Counted from the stretch's first letter, positions 44,673-58,610 are shown. The stretch: DNA of 64,000 nt from CAVUMR01 sp963742715 (GCA_963742715.1 CAVUMR010000002.1:558001-622000); one strand, 5' to 3'. Translations and numbers: made by a program. The notes: generated by a model not told the origin, from the letters alone.

Positions 44673-44837
44673 TCGGTCCGAAGTGGTGAGGCTGCCCGGC
44701 ACCGGAGATTCCGGGCGGCCGGGGCGGCCGCCGGACGCGGCCGGGTCGCGGCGTCGGGCGGTCGGGCGCGGGCCGGTGTGGGCGGCGCGCCGATTTAGGC
44801 GGCCCGGCCCGCCCGGCGGCGGATACGATGGAGGCCG

Positions 44838-44882
44838 ATGCACCGGCGCCGCGTCCGCCTGAGCTGCCGCGGCCGATTGTGA
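44838..44882 (+). CDS. Possible 14-residue upstream peptide before phoH
   Basis: The small frame MHRRRVRLSCRGRL-stop begins at ATG 44838, 8 nt after TACGAT (44824-44829), a good -10 hexamer, and ends at TGA 44880-44882, 33 nt before the phoH ATG. It would be at or next to the 5' end of the phoH message. It is Arg-rich with one Cys. It might be a translated leader, or merely chance. No terminator hairpin is obvious between it and phoH. Confidence 0.35.
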   Translation: MHRRRVRLSCRGRL

Positions 44883-44915
44883 GAGCAGGTGGAGCAAGGC
44901 CCCAGCGGCCGACCT

Positions 44916-45965
44916 ATGACACAGAGTCCTCGCCCGTCCGCACAGGCCCGGGTGCAAACCAAGATCACGGTGCCTGATCCGCACACCATGGTGAGCCTGC
45001 TTGGCTCGCACGACGAGCTGCTCCGGCAGGTCGAGCGTTCAGTGAGTTGCGACGTTCACGTCCGCGGAAACGAGATCACCCTTACCGGTACGCCCGCGGA
45101 CAACGCGCTCGCCGAGCGGCTGTTCGCCGAGCTGCTGGAGCTGATCAACAAGGGTGAGACCCTCACCGAGGACGCCGTACGCCGTACCGTCGGCATGCTG
45201 GAGTCCGGCTCCACCGAGCGACCGGCCGAGGTGCTCACGCTCAACATCCTGTCCCGTCGGGGCCGGACGATCCGGCCGAAGACGCTCGGTCAGAAGCGAT
45301 ATGTGGACGCCATCGACGCGCACACGATCGTGTTCGGCATCGGGCCGGCCGGTACCGGCAAGACCTATCTGGCCATGGCCAAGGCCGTACAGGCGCTCCA
45401 GGCCAAGCAGGTCACCCGGATCATCCTGACCCGACCGGCGGTCGAGGCGGGGGAGCGGCTGGGCTTCCTGCCCGGCACGCTGTTCGAAAAGATCGATCCG
45501 TATCTGCGCCCGTTGTACGACGCGCTGCACGACATGATCGATCCGGACTCGATCCCGCGGCTGATCAGCAACGGGACGATCGAGGTGGCGCCGCTGGCGT
45601 ACATGCGCGGCCGGACCCTCAACGACGCGTTCATCATCCTCGACGAGGCGCAGAACACCACGCCCGAGCAGATGAAGATGTTCCTGACCCGGCTCGGCTT
45701 CGGCTCGAAGGTCGTGGTCACCGGGGACATCACCCAGGTCGACCTGCCCAACGGTACGGCCAGTGGCCTGCGGGTCGTCCGGGAGATCCTGGACGGGCTC
45801 GAGGACGTCCATTTCACCTCACTGTCCAGCGCCGACGTGGTACGTCATCGGCTGGTCAGCAATATCGTCGACGCGTACAGCCGGTGGGACGAAGCACGGG
45901 CGACCGCTGAGGAACAGCGGGCCCCGCATGCGATGTCCAACCGGCGATCGAATCGGCGCAGGTAG
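44916..45965 (+). CDS. phoH: PhoH-like ATPase
   Basis: The protein has 349 residues from the ATG 44916; the in-frame GTG 44889 would add nine. An N-terminal KH-like domain (residues about 15-85) precedes the P-loop NTPase: Walker A GPAGTGKT near 143 and Walker B FIILDEAQNTT, then VVVTGDITQVDLP. It probably acts in RNA metabolism, in line with its neighbours ybeY and era. The gene order phoH-ybeY-corC-era is highly conserved in actinobacteria. Confidence 0.95.
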   Translation: MTQSPRPSAQARVQTKITVPDPHTMVSLLGSHDELLRQVERSVSCDVHVRGNEITLTGTPADNALAERLFAELLELINKGETLTEDAVRRTVGMLESGSTERPAEVLTLNILSRRGRTIRPKTLGQKRYVDAIDAHTIVFGIGPAGTGKTYLAMAKAVQALQAKQVTRIILTRPAVEAGERLGFLPGTLFEKIDPYLRPLYDALHDMIDPDSIPRLISNGTIEVAPLAYMRGRTLNDAFIILDEAQNTTPEQMKMFLTRLGFGSKVVVTGDITQVDLPNGTASGLRVVREILDGLEDVHFTSLSSADVVRHRLVSNIVDAYSRWDEARATAEEQRAPHAMSNRRSNRRR

Positions 45966-45986
45966 GTATCGGGGAGATCGGCACAG

Positions 45987-46466
45987 GTGTCCATAGAGAT
46001 CGCGAACGAGTCGGGTACCCAGGTCGACACCGACGCCGTGCTTGCCATAGCGCGGTACGTGCTGGACGACCTGGGGGTCAATCCGCTCGCCGAGTTGTCC
46101 ATCCTGCTGGTCGAGGACGGCTACATGGCCGAGCTCAACCACCGGTGGATGGGTGGTGACGGACCGACCGACGTACTCGCGTTCCCGATGGACGAGGAGA
46201 GCGTCGACCGCGGCCCGCAGTCGGTGGGGGAGCCGACCGAGCCATCCCTGCTCGGCGACATCGTGCTCTGTCCGGACGTGGCCACGAAACAGGCCGCCAA
46301 GGCCGGGCACGCGATGGCCGACGAGCTGCACCTGCTCACCGTGCACGGCGTGCTGCACCTGCTCGGGTACGACCACGCCGAGCCGGAGGAGGAGCGGGAG
46401 ATGTTCGCGCTGCAGGATCGGCTGCTGTCCCAGTGGCGCCGGTCCAGGCAGCTGCGGAGTGTCTGA
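45987..46466 (+). CDS. ybeY: rRNA maturation endoribonuclease YbeY
   Basis: The 159-residue protein has the zinc motif HGVLHLLGYDH with H120, H124 and H130, the family signature. YbeY works in 16S rRNA 3' end maturation and ribosome quality control. The GTG start follows GGTATCGGGGAGATC with GGGGAG upstream. The TGA overlaps the next ATG (TGATG). Confidence 0.96.
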   Translation: MSIEIANESGTQVDTDAVLAIARYVLDDLGVNPLAELSILLVEDGYMAELNHRWMGGDGPTDVLAFPMDEESVDRGPQSVGEPTEPSLLGDIVLCPDVATKQAAKAGHAMADELHLLTVHGVLHLLGYDHAEPEEEREMFALQDRLLSQWRRSRQLRSV

Positions 46467-47779
46467 TGCCCACCTCCACGCTGCTCGCGGTGGCGGCGGC
46501 GCTGGTCGTACTGGCCGGCCTGTTCGCCATGACCGAGGCGGCCCTGTCGCGGGTGTCGCCGGCGCGATCCGCGGAGCTGGCCCGGACCGGGGTGCGCGGT
46601 GCCCGCCGGCTGCGTGAGATCGCCGAGGATGCCCCGCGACACCTGAACCTGCTGCTGCTCATCCGGCTGGTCTGCGAGTTGGGCGCCACGACGGCTGTGA
46701 CTCTGGTGGCGGTGGACGCGTGGGGCGTGGGCTGGACCGCCGCCCTGGTCGCCGCCGGATCGATGGCGGTGGTGAGCTTCGTCGTGGTCGGAGTCGGCCC
46801 GCGGACGATCGGCCGGCAGCATGTGTACCCGGTGGCTCTGGCCAGCGCCGGCGTGGTGCGCTGGCTGGGGCGGGCGCTCGGTCCGCTGGCCACGCTGCTG
46901 ATCGTCATCGGTAACGCGATCACCCCGGGCCGCGGATTCCGGGAGGGCCCGTTCGCCACCCAGGTGGAGCTGCGCGAGCTGGTCGACCTGGCCGAACAGC
47001 GCGGCGTGGTGGAGCACGGCGAACGGGACATGATCCACTCGGTGTTCTCGCTCGGCAGCACGATCGTCCGGGAAGTCATGGTGCCGCGCACCGAGATGGT
47101 GTGGATCGAGGCGAACAAGAACGTCCGGCAGGCCCTCGCGCTCGCGCTGCGCTCCGGTTTCTCCAGGATCCCGGTCATCGGCGAGAACATCGACGATGTG
47201 CTCGGCGTGGTGTACCTCAAGGACCTGGTCCGGCGTACCCAGGGCGGCCCGGACGCCGACCGCAACGCGCGCGCGTGCGACGTGATGCGCGAGGCCACTT
47301 TCGTGCCGGAGTCGAAACCCGTCGACGACCTGCTCCGCGAGATGCAGGCGGCGCGTACCCACATCGCGATCGTGGTCGACGAATACGGCGGTACCGCCGG
47401 CCTGGTCACGATCGAGGACATCCTCGAGGAGATCGTGGGGGAGATCACCGACGAGTACGACGTGGCCGAGCGGCCGCCGGTGGAGCAGTTGCCGGACGGT
47501 ACGGTCCGGGTGACCGCCCGGTTGCCGGTCGAGGATCTCGGCGAGTTGTTCGACGTACACGTGCCCGACGACGAGGTGGAGACGGTCGGCGGGCTGCTGG
47601 CGCAGGCGCTCGGCCGGGTGCCGATTCCCGGCGCGACGGCTGCCGTGGGCGGTCTGGTACTGACCGCGGAGGGCACGACCGGCCGGCGCAACCGCATCGA
47701 TACGGTGCTGGTCCGACGCGCCGAGCCGACCCGGCCGGCAGCATCCGACCAACGTGAGGAGCAGACCGCCGATGCCTGA
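46466..47779 (+). CDS. CNNM/CorC-type transporter with CBS domains
   Basis: The protein has 437 residues. The N-terminal DUF21 (CNNM) membrane domain has about four helices (residues 1-150). A CBS pair follows (VMVPRTEMVWIEANKNVRQAL and FVPESKPVDDLLREMQAARTHIAIVVDEYGGTAGLVT), then a CorC-HlyC C-terminal domain. Such proteins are linked to magnesium or cobalt export, the older hemolysin name being misleading. The start overlaps the ybeY stop. Its last 8 bases overlap the next gene. Confidence 0.93.
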   Translation: MPTSTLLAVAAALVVLAGLFAMTEAALSRVSPARSAELARTGVRGARRLREIAEDAPRHLNLLLLIRLVCELGATTAVTLVAVDAWGVGWTAALVAAGSMAVVSFVVVGVGPRTIGRQHVYPVALASAGVVRWLGRALGPLATLLIVIGNAITPGRGFREGPFATQVELRELVDLAEQRGVVEHGERDMIHSVFSLGSTIVREVMVPRTEMVWIEANKNVRQALALALRSGFSRIPVIGENIDDVLGVVYLKDLVRRTQGGPDADRNARACDVMREATFVPESKPVDDLLREMQAARTHIAIVVDEYGGTAGLVTIEDILEEIVGEITDEYDVAERPPVEQLPDGTVRVTARLPVEDLGELFDVHVPDDEVETVGGLLAQALGRVPIPGATAAVGGLVLTAEGTTGRRNRIDTVLVRRAEPTRPAASDQREEQTADA

Positions 47780-48109
47780 GCTGGACGCCGAGGACGCCAA
47801 GCTGGTCACCCTGGCCCGGGCCGCCCGGGCCCGGATCGGCGCGCTGGAGGGCGCGGCAGTGCGTGACCAGGACGGCCGTACCTACGCCTCCGCCAGCGTG
47901 GCGCTGCCGTCGCTGTCGCTGACCGCGCTGCAACTGGCGGTCGCGAATGCGGTGGCGTCCGGCGCCACCAGACTCGAGGCCGCGGCGGTGGTGACGGAGG
48001 GCTCCACGCTCGACGACGGGGCCTGGCGGCGGTACGCGCGGTCACCGCCGAAGCGCCCGTCTTCGTCGCCGCGCCGGACGGCTCCCTCATCGCGACCGCC
48101 AACCGCTAG
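47772..48109 (+). CDS. Cytidine-deaminase-like protein without zinc motif (frameshifted)
   Basis: The first 80 codons from ATG 47772 read MPELDAEDAKLVTLARAARARIGALEG through AAAVVTEGSTLDDGA. The end (LAAVRAVTAEAPVFVAAPDGSLIATANR, TAG 48107-48109) is in another frame, joined by a one-base change near 48018-48028. In this position between corC and era, actinobacteria have a small protein annotated as cytidine deaminase. No HAE or PCxxC zinc motif is visible in either frame, so it is unlikely to be a working deaminase. The break is probably a sequencing error, as in era directly after it. Confidence 0.75.
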
Positions 48110-48116
48110 GGGCCTG

Positions 48117-49153
48117 GTGACCGACCAGAACGTCGACCCGACGGAACCAACGTCGACCGGACCAGTGCCCGCCCGACCTTTGCCTGCCGGACCGCTCGTC
48201 ACCGCGCCATCCGATCCTGCGGACGGCACCGTGGCCGAGGCGGTCGACCCACCACCCCCGCAGGTGTACCGGGCCGGCTTCGCCTGTTTCGTCGGACGGC
48301 CCAACGCCGGCAAGTCGACGCTGACCAACGCGATGGTCGGCCCGAAGATCGCCATCACCAGCAGCAAGCCGCAGACCACCCGGCATGCGATCAGAGGGGT
48401 GGTGAACCGGCCGGACGGGCAACTGATCCTGGTCGACACCCCGGGGCTGCACCGTCCACGCACGCTGCTCGGCGAACGGCTCAACGACCTCGTACGCCAG
48501 ACCTGGAGCGAGGTCGACGTGATCGGCCTGTGCATCCCGGCCGACGAGGACGTGGGCCGGGGCGACCGGTTCATCGCGGCCGAGTTGTCCCAGCTGAAGG
48601 CGACCGTGATCGCGGTCGTCACCAAGACCGACCTGGTCGAGCGGGAGCGGTTGGCCGCGCAGCTGCTCGCGGTGAGCCAAGCTCGGCGGAGTTCGCCGAG
48701 GTGGTACCGGTCAGCGCGGTCTCCGGCGAACAGGTCGAACTGCTCGCCGAGGTGATGACCCGCTACCTGCCCGAGTCGCCGCAGCTGTACCCGGACGACA
48801 TGATCACCGACGAGCCGGAACAGGTCCTGATCGCCGAGCTGATCCGTGAGGCGGCGCTGGAAGGGGTACGGGACGAGCTGCCGCACTCGATCGCGGTGAT
48901 GGTCGAGGAGATGGAACGCCAACGACCCGCAAGGGCCGGGTCACGAAGATCTACGCCGACCTGTACGTCGAGCGGGCCACCCAGAAGGCGATCGTCATCG
49001 GTCACAACGGGCAGCCGGCTCCGCGAGGTCGGTACCCGCGCCCGCAAGGAGATCGAGCAGCTGCTCGGTACCAGGGTCTACCTCGACCTGCACATCCGGG
49101 TCGCGAAGGACTGGCAGCGCGATCCCAAGCAGTTGCGCAAGCTCGGTTTCTGA
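48117..49153 (+). CDS. era: GTPase Era (interrupted by frameshifts)
   Basis: From GTG 48117 there is a 50-residue Pro/Thr/Asp-rich lead, then the G domain: G1 GRPNAGKST, G2-region SKPQTTRHAI, G3 DTPGLH and G4 TKTD. The frame breaks near 48678 (SQ/SSAEFAEVVPVSAVSGEQ), again near 48925 and returns near 49010; the KH RNA-binding domain (SRLREVGTRARKEIEQLLGTRVYLDLHIRVAKDW) runs to TGA 49151-49153. Era binds 16S rRNA and is normally essential, so these are most likely sequence errors. Confidence 0.9.
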
Positions 49154-49312
49154 ACGACCTCGGTACCTCGTACCACGACCCGATGGCGTCATTGACACCG
49201 CTCCCCGGCCCTCCGAGTCACGGTTTGCGCTGGTCAGAGGCTGGATTGCCGGTATGAGTGGACGATGTGGCGATGCGGATCTTCATGGTGATCAGCGCCA
49301 CTGCCGATGGAT

Positions 49313-49342
49313 TTGACGTTGTACCGGTCGACTGCGTAACTT
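49313..49342 (+). promoter_or_regulatory. Possible upstream rRNA promoter
   Basis: TTGACG at 49313-49318 and TAACTT at 49337-49342 are 18 nt apart, close to the housekeeping sigma pattern of actinobacteria. It lies about 210 nt before the better promoter at 49524 and would be one of tandem rrn promoters. The 49154-49523 stretch shows no convincing gene. Confidence 0.5.
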
Positions 49343-49523
49343 TCTCCATGCCTCGCGGGGCACCGGACGCGGAGATCGCTGAGCGATCAGAGCGGGCGGC
49401 TCGCGGGGACCCCCCAAGCACAGCGGCTTCAGTCGCTGGTGTACGGTGGGGATCCCACTGGACGGGGGCCACACGAGGCCTCAACCGGCGGGAACTACCC
49501 CAAAATGAATTTGGCACTTTAGA

Positions 49524-49552
49524 TTGACGCTCAGATTCACTACGGGTAGGCT
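49524..49552 (+). promoter_or_regulatory. rRNA operon promoter
   Basis: TTGACG (49524-49529), a 17-nt spacer, then TAGGCT (49547-49552), with an A/T-rich stretch just upstream (CCCAAAATGAATTTGGCACTTTAGA). Sequence, spacing and position about 217 nt before 16S fit a strong rrn promoter. Confidence 0.85.
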
Positions 49553-49602
49553 GGAGCGGTTGCCCCAGATGCTAATCCCTAGCGGGGTTGGTGTGGGTGT
49601 GC

Positions 49603-49624
49603 TTGTTCCTTGAGAACTCAACAG
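49603..49624 (+). promoter_or_regulatory. boxA-like antitermination element in the rRNA leader
   Basis: TTGTTCCTTGAGAACTCAAC is close to the boxA segment of actinobacterial rRNA leaders, which recruits Nus factors so that polymerase ignores terminators in the rRNA genes. A similar string, CGTTTCTTGAGATGTGCA, occurs in the 16S-23S spacer near 51656. The leader from 49625 to 49769 is T-rich, unlike the rest of the window. Confidence 0.65.
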
Positions 49625-49769
49625 GGTGCTTTGGCTTTGTCGAGCATATTATTTTGGCTCGCTGCTGAATCTTTTGGTTTGGTGGCGGGTTTGCCAATTT
49701 GTTTGGCCAGGTTTGTTTTCTGTTGATTATCTTCCGCGTCTGGTTTCGGCCGGGTGTGGTTTTAGGTTT

Positions 49770-54830
<5,061 letters not shown>

Positions 54831-54927
54831 AAAATTGCTACGCACCCACTATGCGCATCCCAGGACACGAACACCCAACCCCCCACAACAACGTGTGGGA
54901 GCCAGGCCGGTGTTGTGTTCTGACAGA

Positions 54928-55046
54928 GTTACGGCGGCCATAGCGGAGAGGAAACGCCCGGTAACATTCCGAACCCGGAAGCTAAGCTCTCCAGCGCCGA
55001 TGGTACTGCACCCGGGAGGGTGTGGGAGAGTAGGACGCCGCCGGAC
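54928..55046 (+). rRNA. rrf: 5S ribosomal RNA
   Basis: About 119 nt: TTACGGCGGCCATAGCGGAG at the 5' end, CCGAACCCGGAAGCTAAGC in the middle and GTAGGACGCCGCCGGAC at the 3' end; the two ends pair as helix I. It lies about 100 nt after 23S with no tRNA between. Exact ends may shift by one or two bases. Confidence 0.95.
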
Positions 55047-55053
55047 AAACCAA

Positions 55054-55089
55054 CGTTGAGGGGCCACCCACCCGGGTGGCCCCTCAACG
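55054..55089 (+). terminator. rRNA operon terminator
   Basis: CGTTGAGGGGCCACCC (55054-55069) and GGGTGGCCCCTCAACG (55074-55089) form a perfect 16-bp stem with a 4-nt loop eight bases after 5S, followed by CATTTGTGCTC. It ends the 16S-23S-5S operon. Confidence 0.92.
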
Positions 55090-55133
55090 CATTTGTGCTC
55101 CATTGCCGTTTGTCCGGCCGGGAGGTGCATTGA

Positions 55134-56057
55134 GTGACGCGTGAACCAGGTACTGACGGGCAGCGACTGCTCATTACCGGCGCGGCCGGCCGGATCGGCG
55201 TGATGCTCCGCGAGCGCCTCGCCCGGCCAGGACGATCGCTGCGGCTGATGGACCTCCAGCCGCTGACCGCCGATGCGGCCACGCATGAGACCGCGCATGG
55301 GCCCGACGCCAGGACCGCGCATGACACCGCAGGCGACGCCGCGCGTGAGACCGACGGCAAGAGCAGGCAAGGTACGGAGACATTCGTCGGTTCGGTGACC
55401 GAGTTCGACACGATGGTCGAGGCATCGCGCGACGTAGACGCGATCGTGCATCTGGCCGGGATTCCAGGCGAGATGGCATGGCCGGAAGTCCTGCAGACGA
55501 ATGTGCACGGTACGTACTGCGTATTGGAAGCGGCGCATCGCAATGGCGTACCGCGGGTGATTCTGGCCTCGAGTAATCACGCGGTCGGACTGCATTCACG
55601 CGACTCGCGGCGCGACGCTGACGGCGTAGCCGCGGATCTGTCGGCCCGGCCGGACACGTACTACGGCTGGAGCAAGGCCGCGATTGAGGCGCTCGGCCGG
55701 CTCTATGCCGACCGGTACAGCATGGATGTTCTCTGTTTGCGCATCGGCACCTGCATGGACCGTCCCCGCGACGTGCGCGCGTTGTCCACCTGGCTCTCAC
55801 CGGACGACTGCGCGCGGCTGGTGGAGGCCTGCCTGAGTGCGCCGCGGCCGGGATTCCGCCTGGTCTGGGGCGTGTCCGCGAACACCCGCCGGTGGTGGTC
55901 CCTCGAAGCCGGTCGGGAAATCGGATACGAGCCGGTGGACGATGCCGAGCGGTACGCCGCCGAGCTGGTCGCCGAGCACGGCGAGCCGGACCTTGACGAC
56001 CCGTTGCACCACCTGGTCGGTGGGGAGTTCGGCGCCCTGCCGCTCGGCGGCGGGTAG
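55134..56057 (+). CDS. NAD-dependent epimerase/dehydratase family protein (extended SDR, uronate-dehydrogenase-like)
   Basis: The 307-residue protein has the Rossmann motif GAAGRIG near residue 16, IVHLAGIPGE, a catalytic Tyr and Lys in YYGWSK (Y-x3-K) and FRLVWGVSANTRRWW. The pattern recalls uronate dehydrogenase and related sugar oxidoreductases. An unusual low-complexity insert (TADAATHETAHGPDA region, about residues 45-80) lies between the first strand-helix pair and the next; it looks like a local expansion. The GTG start is the first in the frame. It stands alone between the rRNA operon and recO. Confidence 0.85.
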   Translation: MTREPGTDGQRLLITGAAGRIGVMLRERLARPGRSLRLMDLQPLTADAATHETAHGPDARTAHDTAGDAARETDGKSRQGTETFVGSVTEFDTMVEASRDVDAIVHLAGIPGEMAWPEVLQTNVHGTYCVLEAAHRNGVPRVILASSNHAVGLHSRDSRRDADGVAADLSARPDTYYGWSKAAIEALGRLYADRYSMDVLCLRIGTCMDRPRDVRALSTWLSPDDCARLVEACLSAPRPGFRLVWGVSANTRRWWSLEAGREIGYEPVDDAERYAAELVAEHGEPDLDDPLHHLVGGEFGALPLGGG

Positions 56058-56086
56058 CCGGACCTGCGACAGGAGACAATGGCGCC

Positions 56087-56911
56087 GTGTCGAGGTACCA
56101 GCGCAGCCGGCTCTACCGGGACGACGCCGTGGTGCTGCGCGTGCAGAAGCTGGGCGAAGCGGACCGGATCATCACGCTGTTGACCCGCCAGCACGGTCGG
56201 GTACGCGCGGCGGCCAAGGGGGTACGGCGTACCACGTCGCGGTTCGGGGCACGGCTGGAGCCGTTCGGGCACATCGACGTACAGCTCGCCGAGGGGCGAT
56301 CCCTGCACGTGGTGAGCCAGGTGGAGGGCATCGCGCTGTACGGCAAGCAGCTCGTTGACGACTATCCCCGGTACACCACCGCCAGCGCGATAGCCGAGAC
56401 CGCGGAGCGCCTCACGCCGGAGGAGCACGAGCCGTCGCTGCGGCTGTACCTGCTGACCCTGGGCGCGCTGCGCGCGCTGGCGTTCGGCGAGCATCCGAGC
56501 ACGCTGGTACTCGACGGGTACCTGTTGCGGGCCATGGCCATCGCCGGCTGGGCGCCCGCGCTGGTGGACTGTGCGGTGTGCGGGAACCGCGGGCCGCACG
56601 CCGCCTTCTCCGTACCGGCCGGGGGCAGCGTCTGCGGCAACTGCCGGCCAGCCGGTGCCACCTCGCCGTCGCCGGCCGCGGTCGGTCTGATGGTGGCGCT
56701 CGCCGCCGGAGACTGGAACACCGCCGAGGCGAGCGAACCAGCGCCCCAGCGGGAGGCGAGCGGCCTCGTCGCCGCCCACCTGCAGTGGCACCTGGAGCGG
56801 GCGCTGCGTTCACTTCCTATCGTCGACCGGACCAGCAGCCCGGCCCGGGAAGCCCGCCGGCCGGCCGGGCATGACGCCGAGGCCGAGCGGAGCGCCGAGG
56901 CCGGGTCGTAG
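56087..56911 (+). CDS. recO: DNA repair protein RecO
   Basis: The 274-residue protein has the OB-fold N-terminus (YRDDAVVLRVQKLGEADRIITLLTR) and RVRAAAKGVRR, then a helical domain and a zinc-binding-like cysteine set (CAVCGNRG, then CGNC). RecO loads RecA on SSB-coated DNA with RecR. The GTG follows GACAAT (56075-56080) by 6 nt, consistent with a leaderless message. In many actinobacteria recO directly follows era; here an rRNA operon and an epimerase-like gene lie between. Confidence 0.95.
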   Translation: MSRYQRSRLYRDDAVVLRVQKLGEADRIITLLTRQHGRVRAAAKGVRRTTSRFGARLEPFGHIDVQLAEGRSLHVVSQVEGIALYGKQLVDDYPRYTTASAIAETAERLTPEEHEPSLRLYLLTLGALRALAFGEHPSTLVLDGYLLRAMAIAGWAPALVDCAVCGNRGPHAAFSVPAGGSVCGNCRPAGATSPSPAAVGLMVALAAGDWNTAEASEPAPQREASGLVAAHLQWHLERALRSLPIVDRTSSPAREARRPAGHDAEAERSAEAGS

Positions 56912-56979
56912 CGCCGGAGTCGCGACCGGCAAGGTGGCCGGGGACAGGCTTGGAACACACACAGGAGCGTGTACAGGAC

Positions 56980-57789
56980 ATGCGTCGCCACAGCTACCGC
57001 CCGCCGACCCCGCACGCGTCCGGAGCCCGGCCACCGGCCATTCCCGCAGGTCTGGTGCCCCAGCACGTCGCGATCGTGATGGACGGCAACGGGCGCTGGG
57101 CCAAGCAGCGCGGGCTACCGCGGATCGCCGGGCACGAGCGTGGCGAGGCGTCCCTGTTCGACGTGATCGAAGGTGCCATCGAGCTCGGCGTCAAGTACCT
57201 GTCGGCGTACGCGTTCTCGACCGAGAACTGGCGACGGTCACCGGACGAGGTCCGGTGGCTGATGGGCTTCAACCGGGACGTCATCCACCGCCGGCGGGAC
57301 GAGATGCACGCGATGGGGGTACGGGTGCGCTGGGCCGGCCGCCGGCCGAAGCTCTGGCGCAGCGTGATCAACGAACTCGAGTACGCCGAGCAGCTGACCC
57401 GGGACAACGACGTACTGACCCTGCAGTTCTGCGTCAACTACGGCGGCCGCGCCGAGATAGTCGACGCCGCGGCCGCGCTTGCCCGGGATGTAGCCGACGG
57501 GCGGATGAAGCCGGACAAGATCTCCGAGAAGGTCTTCGTCCGGTACCTCGACGAGCCGGACATACCGGACGTGGACCTGTTCGTACGGTCGTCCGGCGAG
57601 CAGCGCATCTCCAACTTTCTGCTCTGGCAGTCGGCGTACGCGGAAATGGTCTTCCTCGACACGCTCTGGCCGGACTTCGACCGCCGGCACTTCTGGCACG
57701 CGTGTGAGGTGTACGCCAGCCGGGACCGCCGGTACGGCGGAGCGATCCCGAACCCCGTCGCCGAGCCGGCGGCCGGCGGCGTGGTCTGA
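56980..57789 (+). CDS. uppS: Isoprenyl transferase (undecaprenyl/decaprenyl diphosphate synthase)
   Basis: The 269-residue cis-prenyltransferase makes the lipid carrier for cell-wall precursors from isopentenyl diphosphate. The catalytic Asp35 is in AIVMDGNGRWAKQRG, with further conserved parts HERGE, AFSTENWRRSPDEV, DLFVRSSGEQRISNFLLWQSAYAEMVF and WPDFDRRHF. The ATG at 56980 is preferred over an in-frame TTG 30 bases upstream. It follows recO as in related genomes. Confidence 0.95.
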   Translation: MRRHSYRPPTPHASGARPPAIPAGLVPQHVAIVMDGNGRWAKQRGLPRIAGHERGEASLFDVIEGAIELGVKYLSAYAFSTENWRRSPDEVRWLMGFNRDVIHRRRDEMHAMGVRVRWAGRRPKLWRSVINELEYAEQLTRDNDVLTLQFCVNYGGRAEIVDAAAALARDVADGRMKPDKISEKVFVRYLDEPDIPDVDLFVRSSGEQRISNFLLWQSAYAEMVFLDTLWPDFDRRHFWHACEVYASRDRRYGGAIPNPVAEPAAGGVV

Positions 57790-57809
57790 CCGCGACTCCC
57801 CGCCGGCGG

Positions 57810-58610
57810 TCAGCCGACCAGTGGCCGGAACGTACCGAGCGCGATGCTCGTCGCCAGCGCGGCACCGATCACCGCGACCGCGGCCACCAGCAGTACCGCG
57901 TCGGCCCGGTCGAACCGCTGCGGTCGCGCCACTGTGCGCGGTACCCCCGCGTCGAAGCCGCGCGCGTCCATCGCGGTGGCCAGTCGGGTACCACGCCGGA
58001 TCGCGCCCACGAGCAGCGCGAACACTGTCGCGGCGAACAGCCGCAGGCGTGCGATCGGGTTCCGTCCGGCATCCACGCCACGGGCGCGCCGGGCCAGCGT
58101 GAGCAGCTCCCACTCGCTCGCGAGCAGGGGGAGCAGCCGGTACGCGGCGAGCGCGCCGATGGCGAATCGCGGCGGTACCCGCAGGTGCTGGATCAGCCCG
58201 TCGGCGAGTTCGGTCGGATCGGTGGTGGCGAAGGCGACCAGCCCCGGCAGCGCGATCGCCAGTACCCGCAGCGCCAGGCCGAGCCCCACCCCCAGGGCGT
58301 CACCGGTCACCCGTACCGGTCCGGCGGTCAGCACGATCGCACCGCCGTGCTCGGTGCTGAACAGTACGTTGACCAGCGCGACCGTGACCGCACTGATCAG
58401 CAGCGGCCAGCCCCGGCGTACCAGAGCACCCCACCGCAGGCCGGCGAACGGCAACGTGACGGCGAGCGCGACCAACACAATGGCCGGGGTCACCGGGTCC
58501 ACGGAGATCAGCAGGCCGACGGAGAGCACCGCGGCGGCCGCGAGCTTGGCCACCGGATCGAGCCGGGTGGCCGGCGCTCCCGGTGCGGTGAGGGGCGCGG
58601 TGAGCCTCAT
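57810..58610 (-). CDS. ECF transporter transmembrane (T) component, YkoC/CbiQ-like
   Basis: This 266-residue membrane protein has about six helices and the two coupling-helix motifs with Ala-Arg-Gly (LARRARGVDAG and ATAMDARGFDAG), which link the ATPases to the S component. Its ATG overlaps the stop of the ATPase gene (ATGA). It is the last gene of a riboswitch-controlled three-gene set. Confidence 0.92.
   Translation of the reverse strand: MRLTAPLTAPGAPATRLDPVAKLAAAAVLSVGLLISVDPVTPAIVLVALAVTLPFAGLRWGALVRRGWPLLISAVTVALVNVLFSTEHGGAIVLTAGPVRVTGDALGVGLGLALRVLAIALPGLVAFATTDPTELADGLIQHLRVPPRFAIGALAAYRLLPLLASEWELLTLARRARGVDAGRNPIARLRLFAATVFALLVGAIRRGTRLATAMDARGFDAGVPRTVARPQRFDRADAVLLVAAVAVIGAALATSIALGTFRPLVG

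Noticed and set aside
49258..49527. Small 89-codon gene upstream of 16S rRNA
   Set aside because: It has a weak GTG start, no Shine-Dalgarno and no recognisable family, and it overlaps both predicted rRNA promoters.
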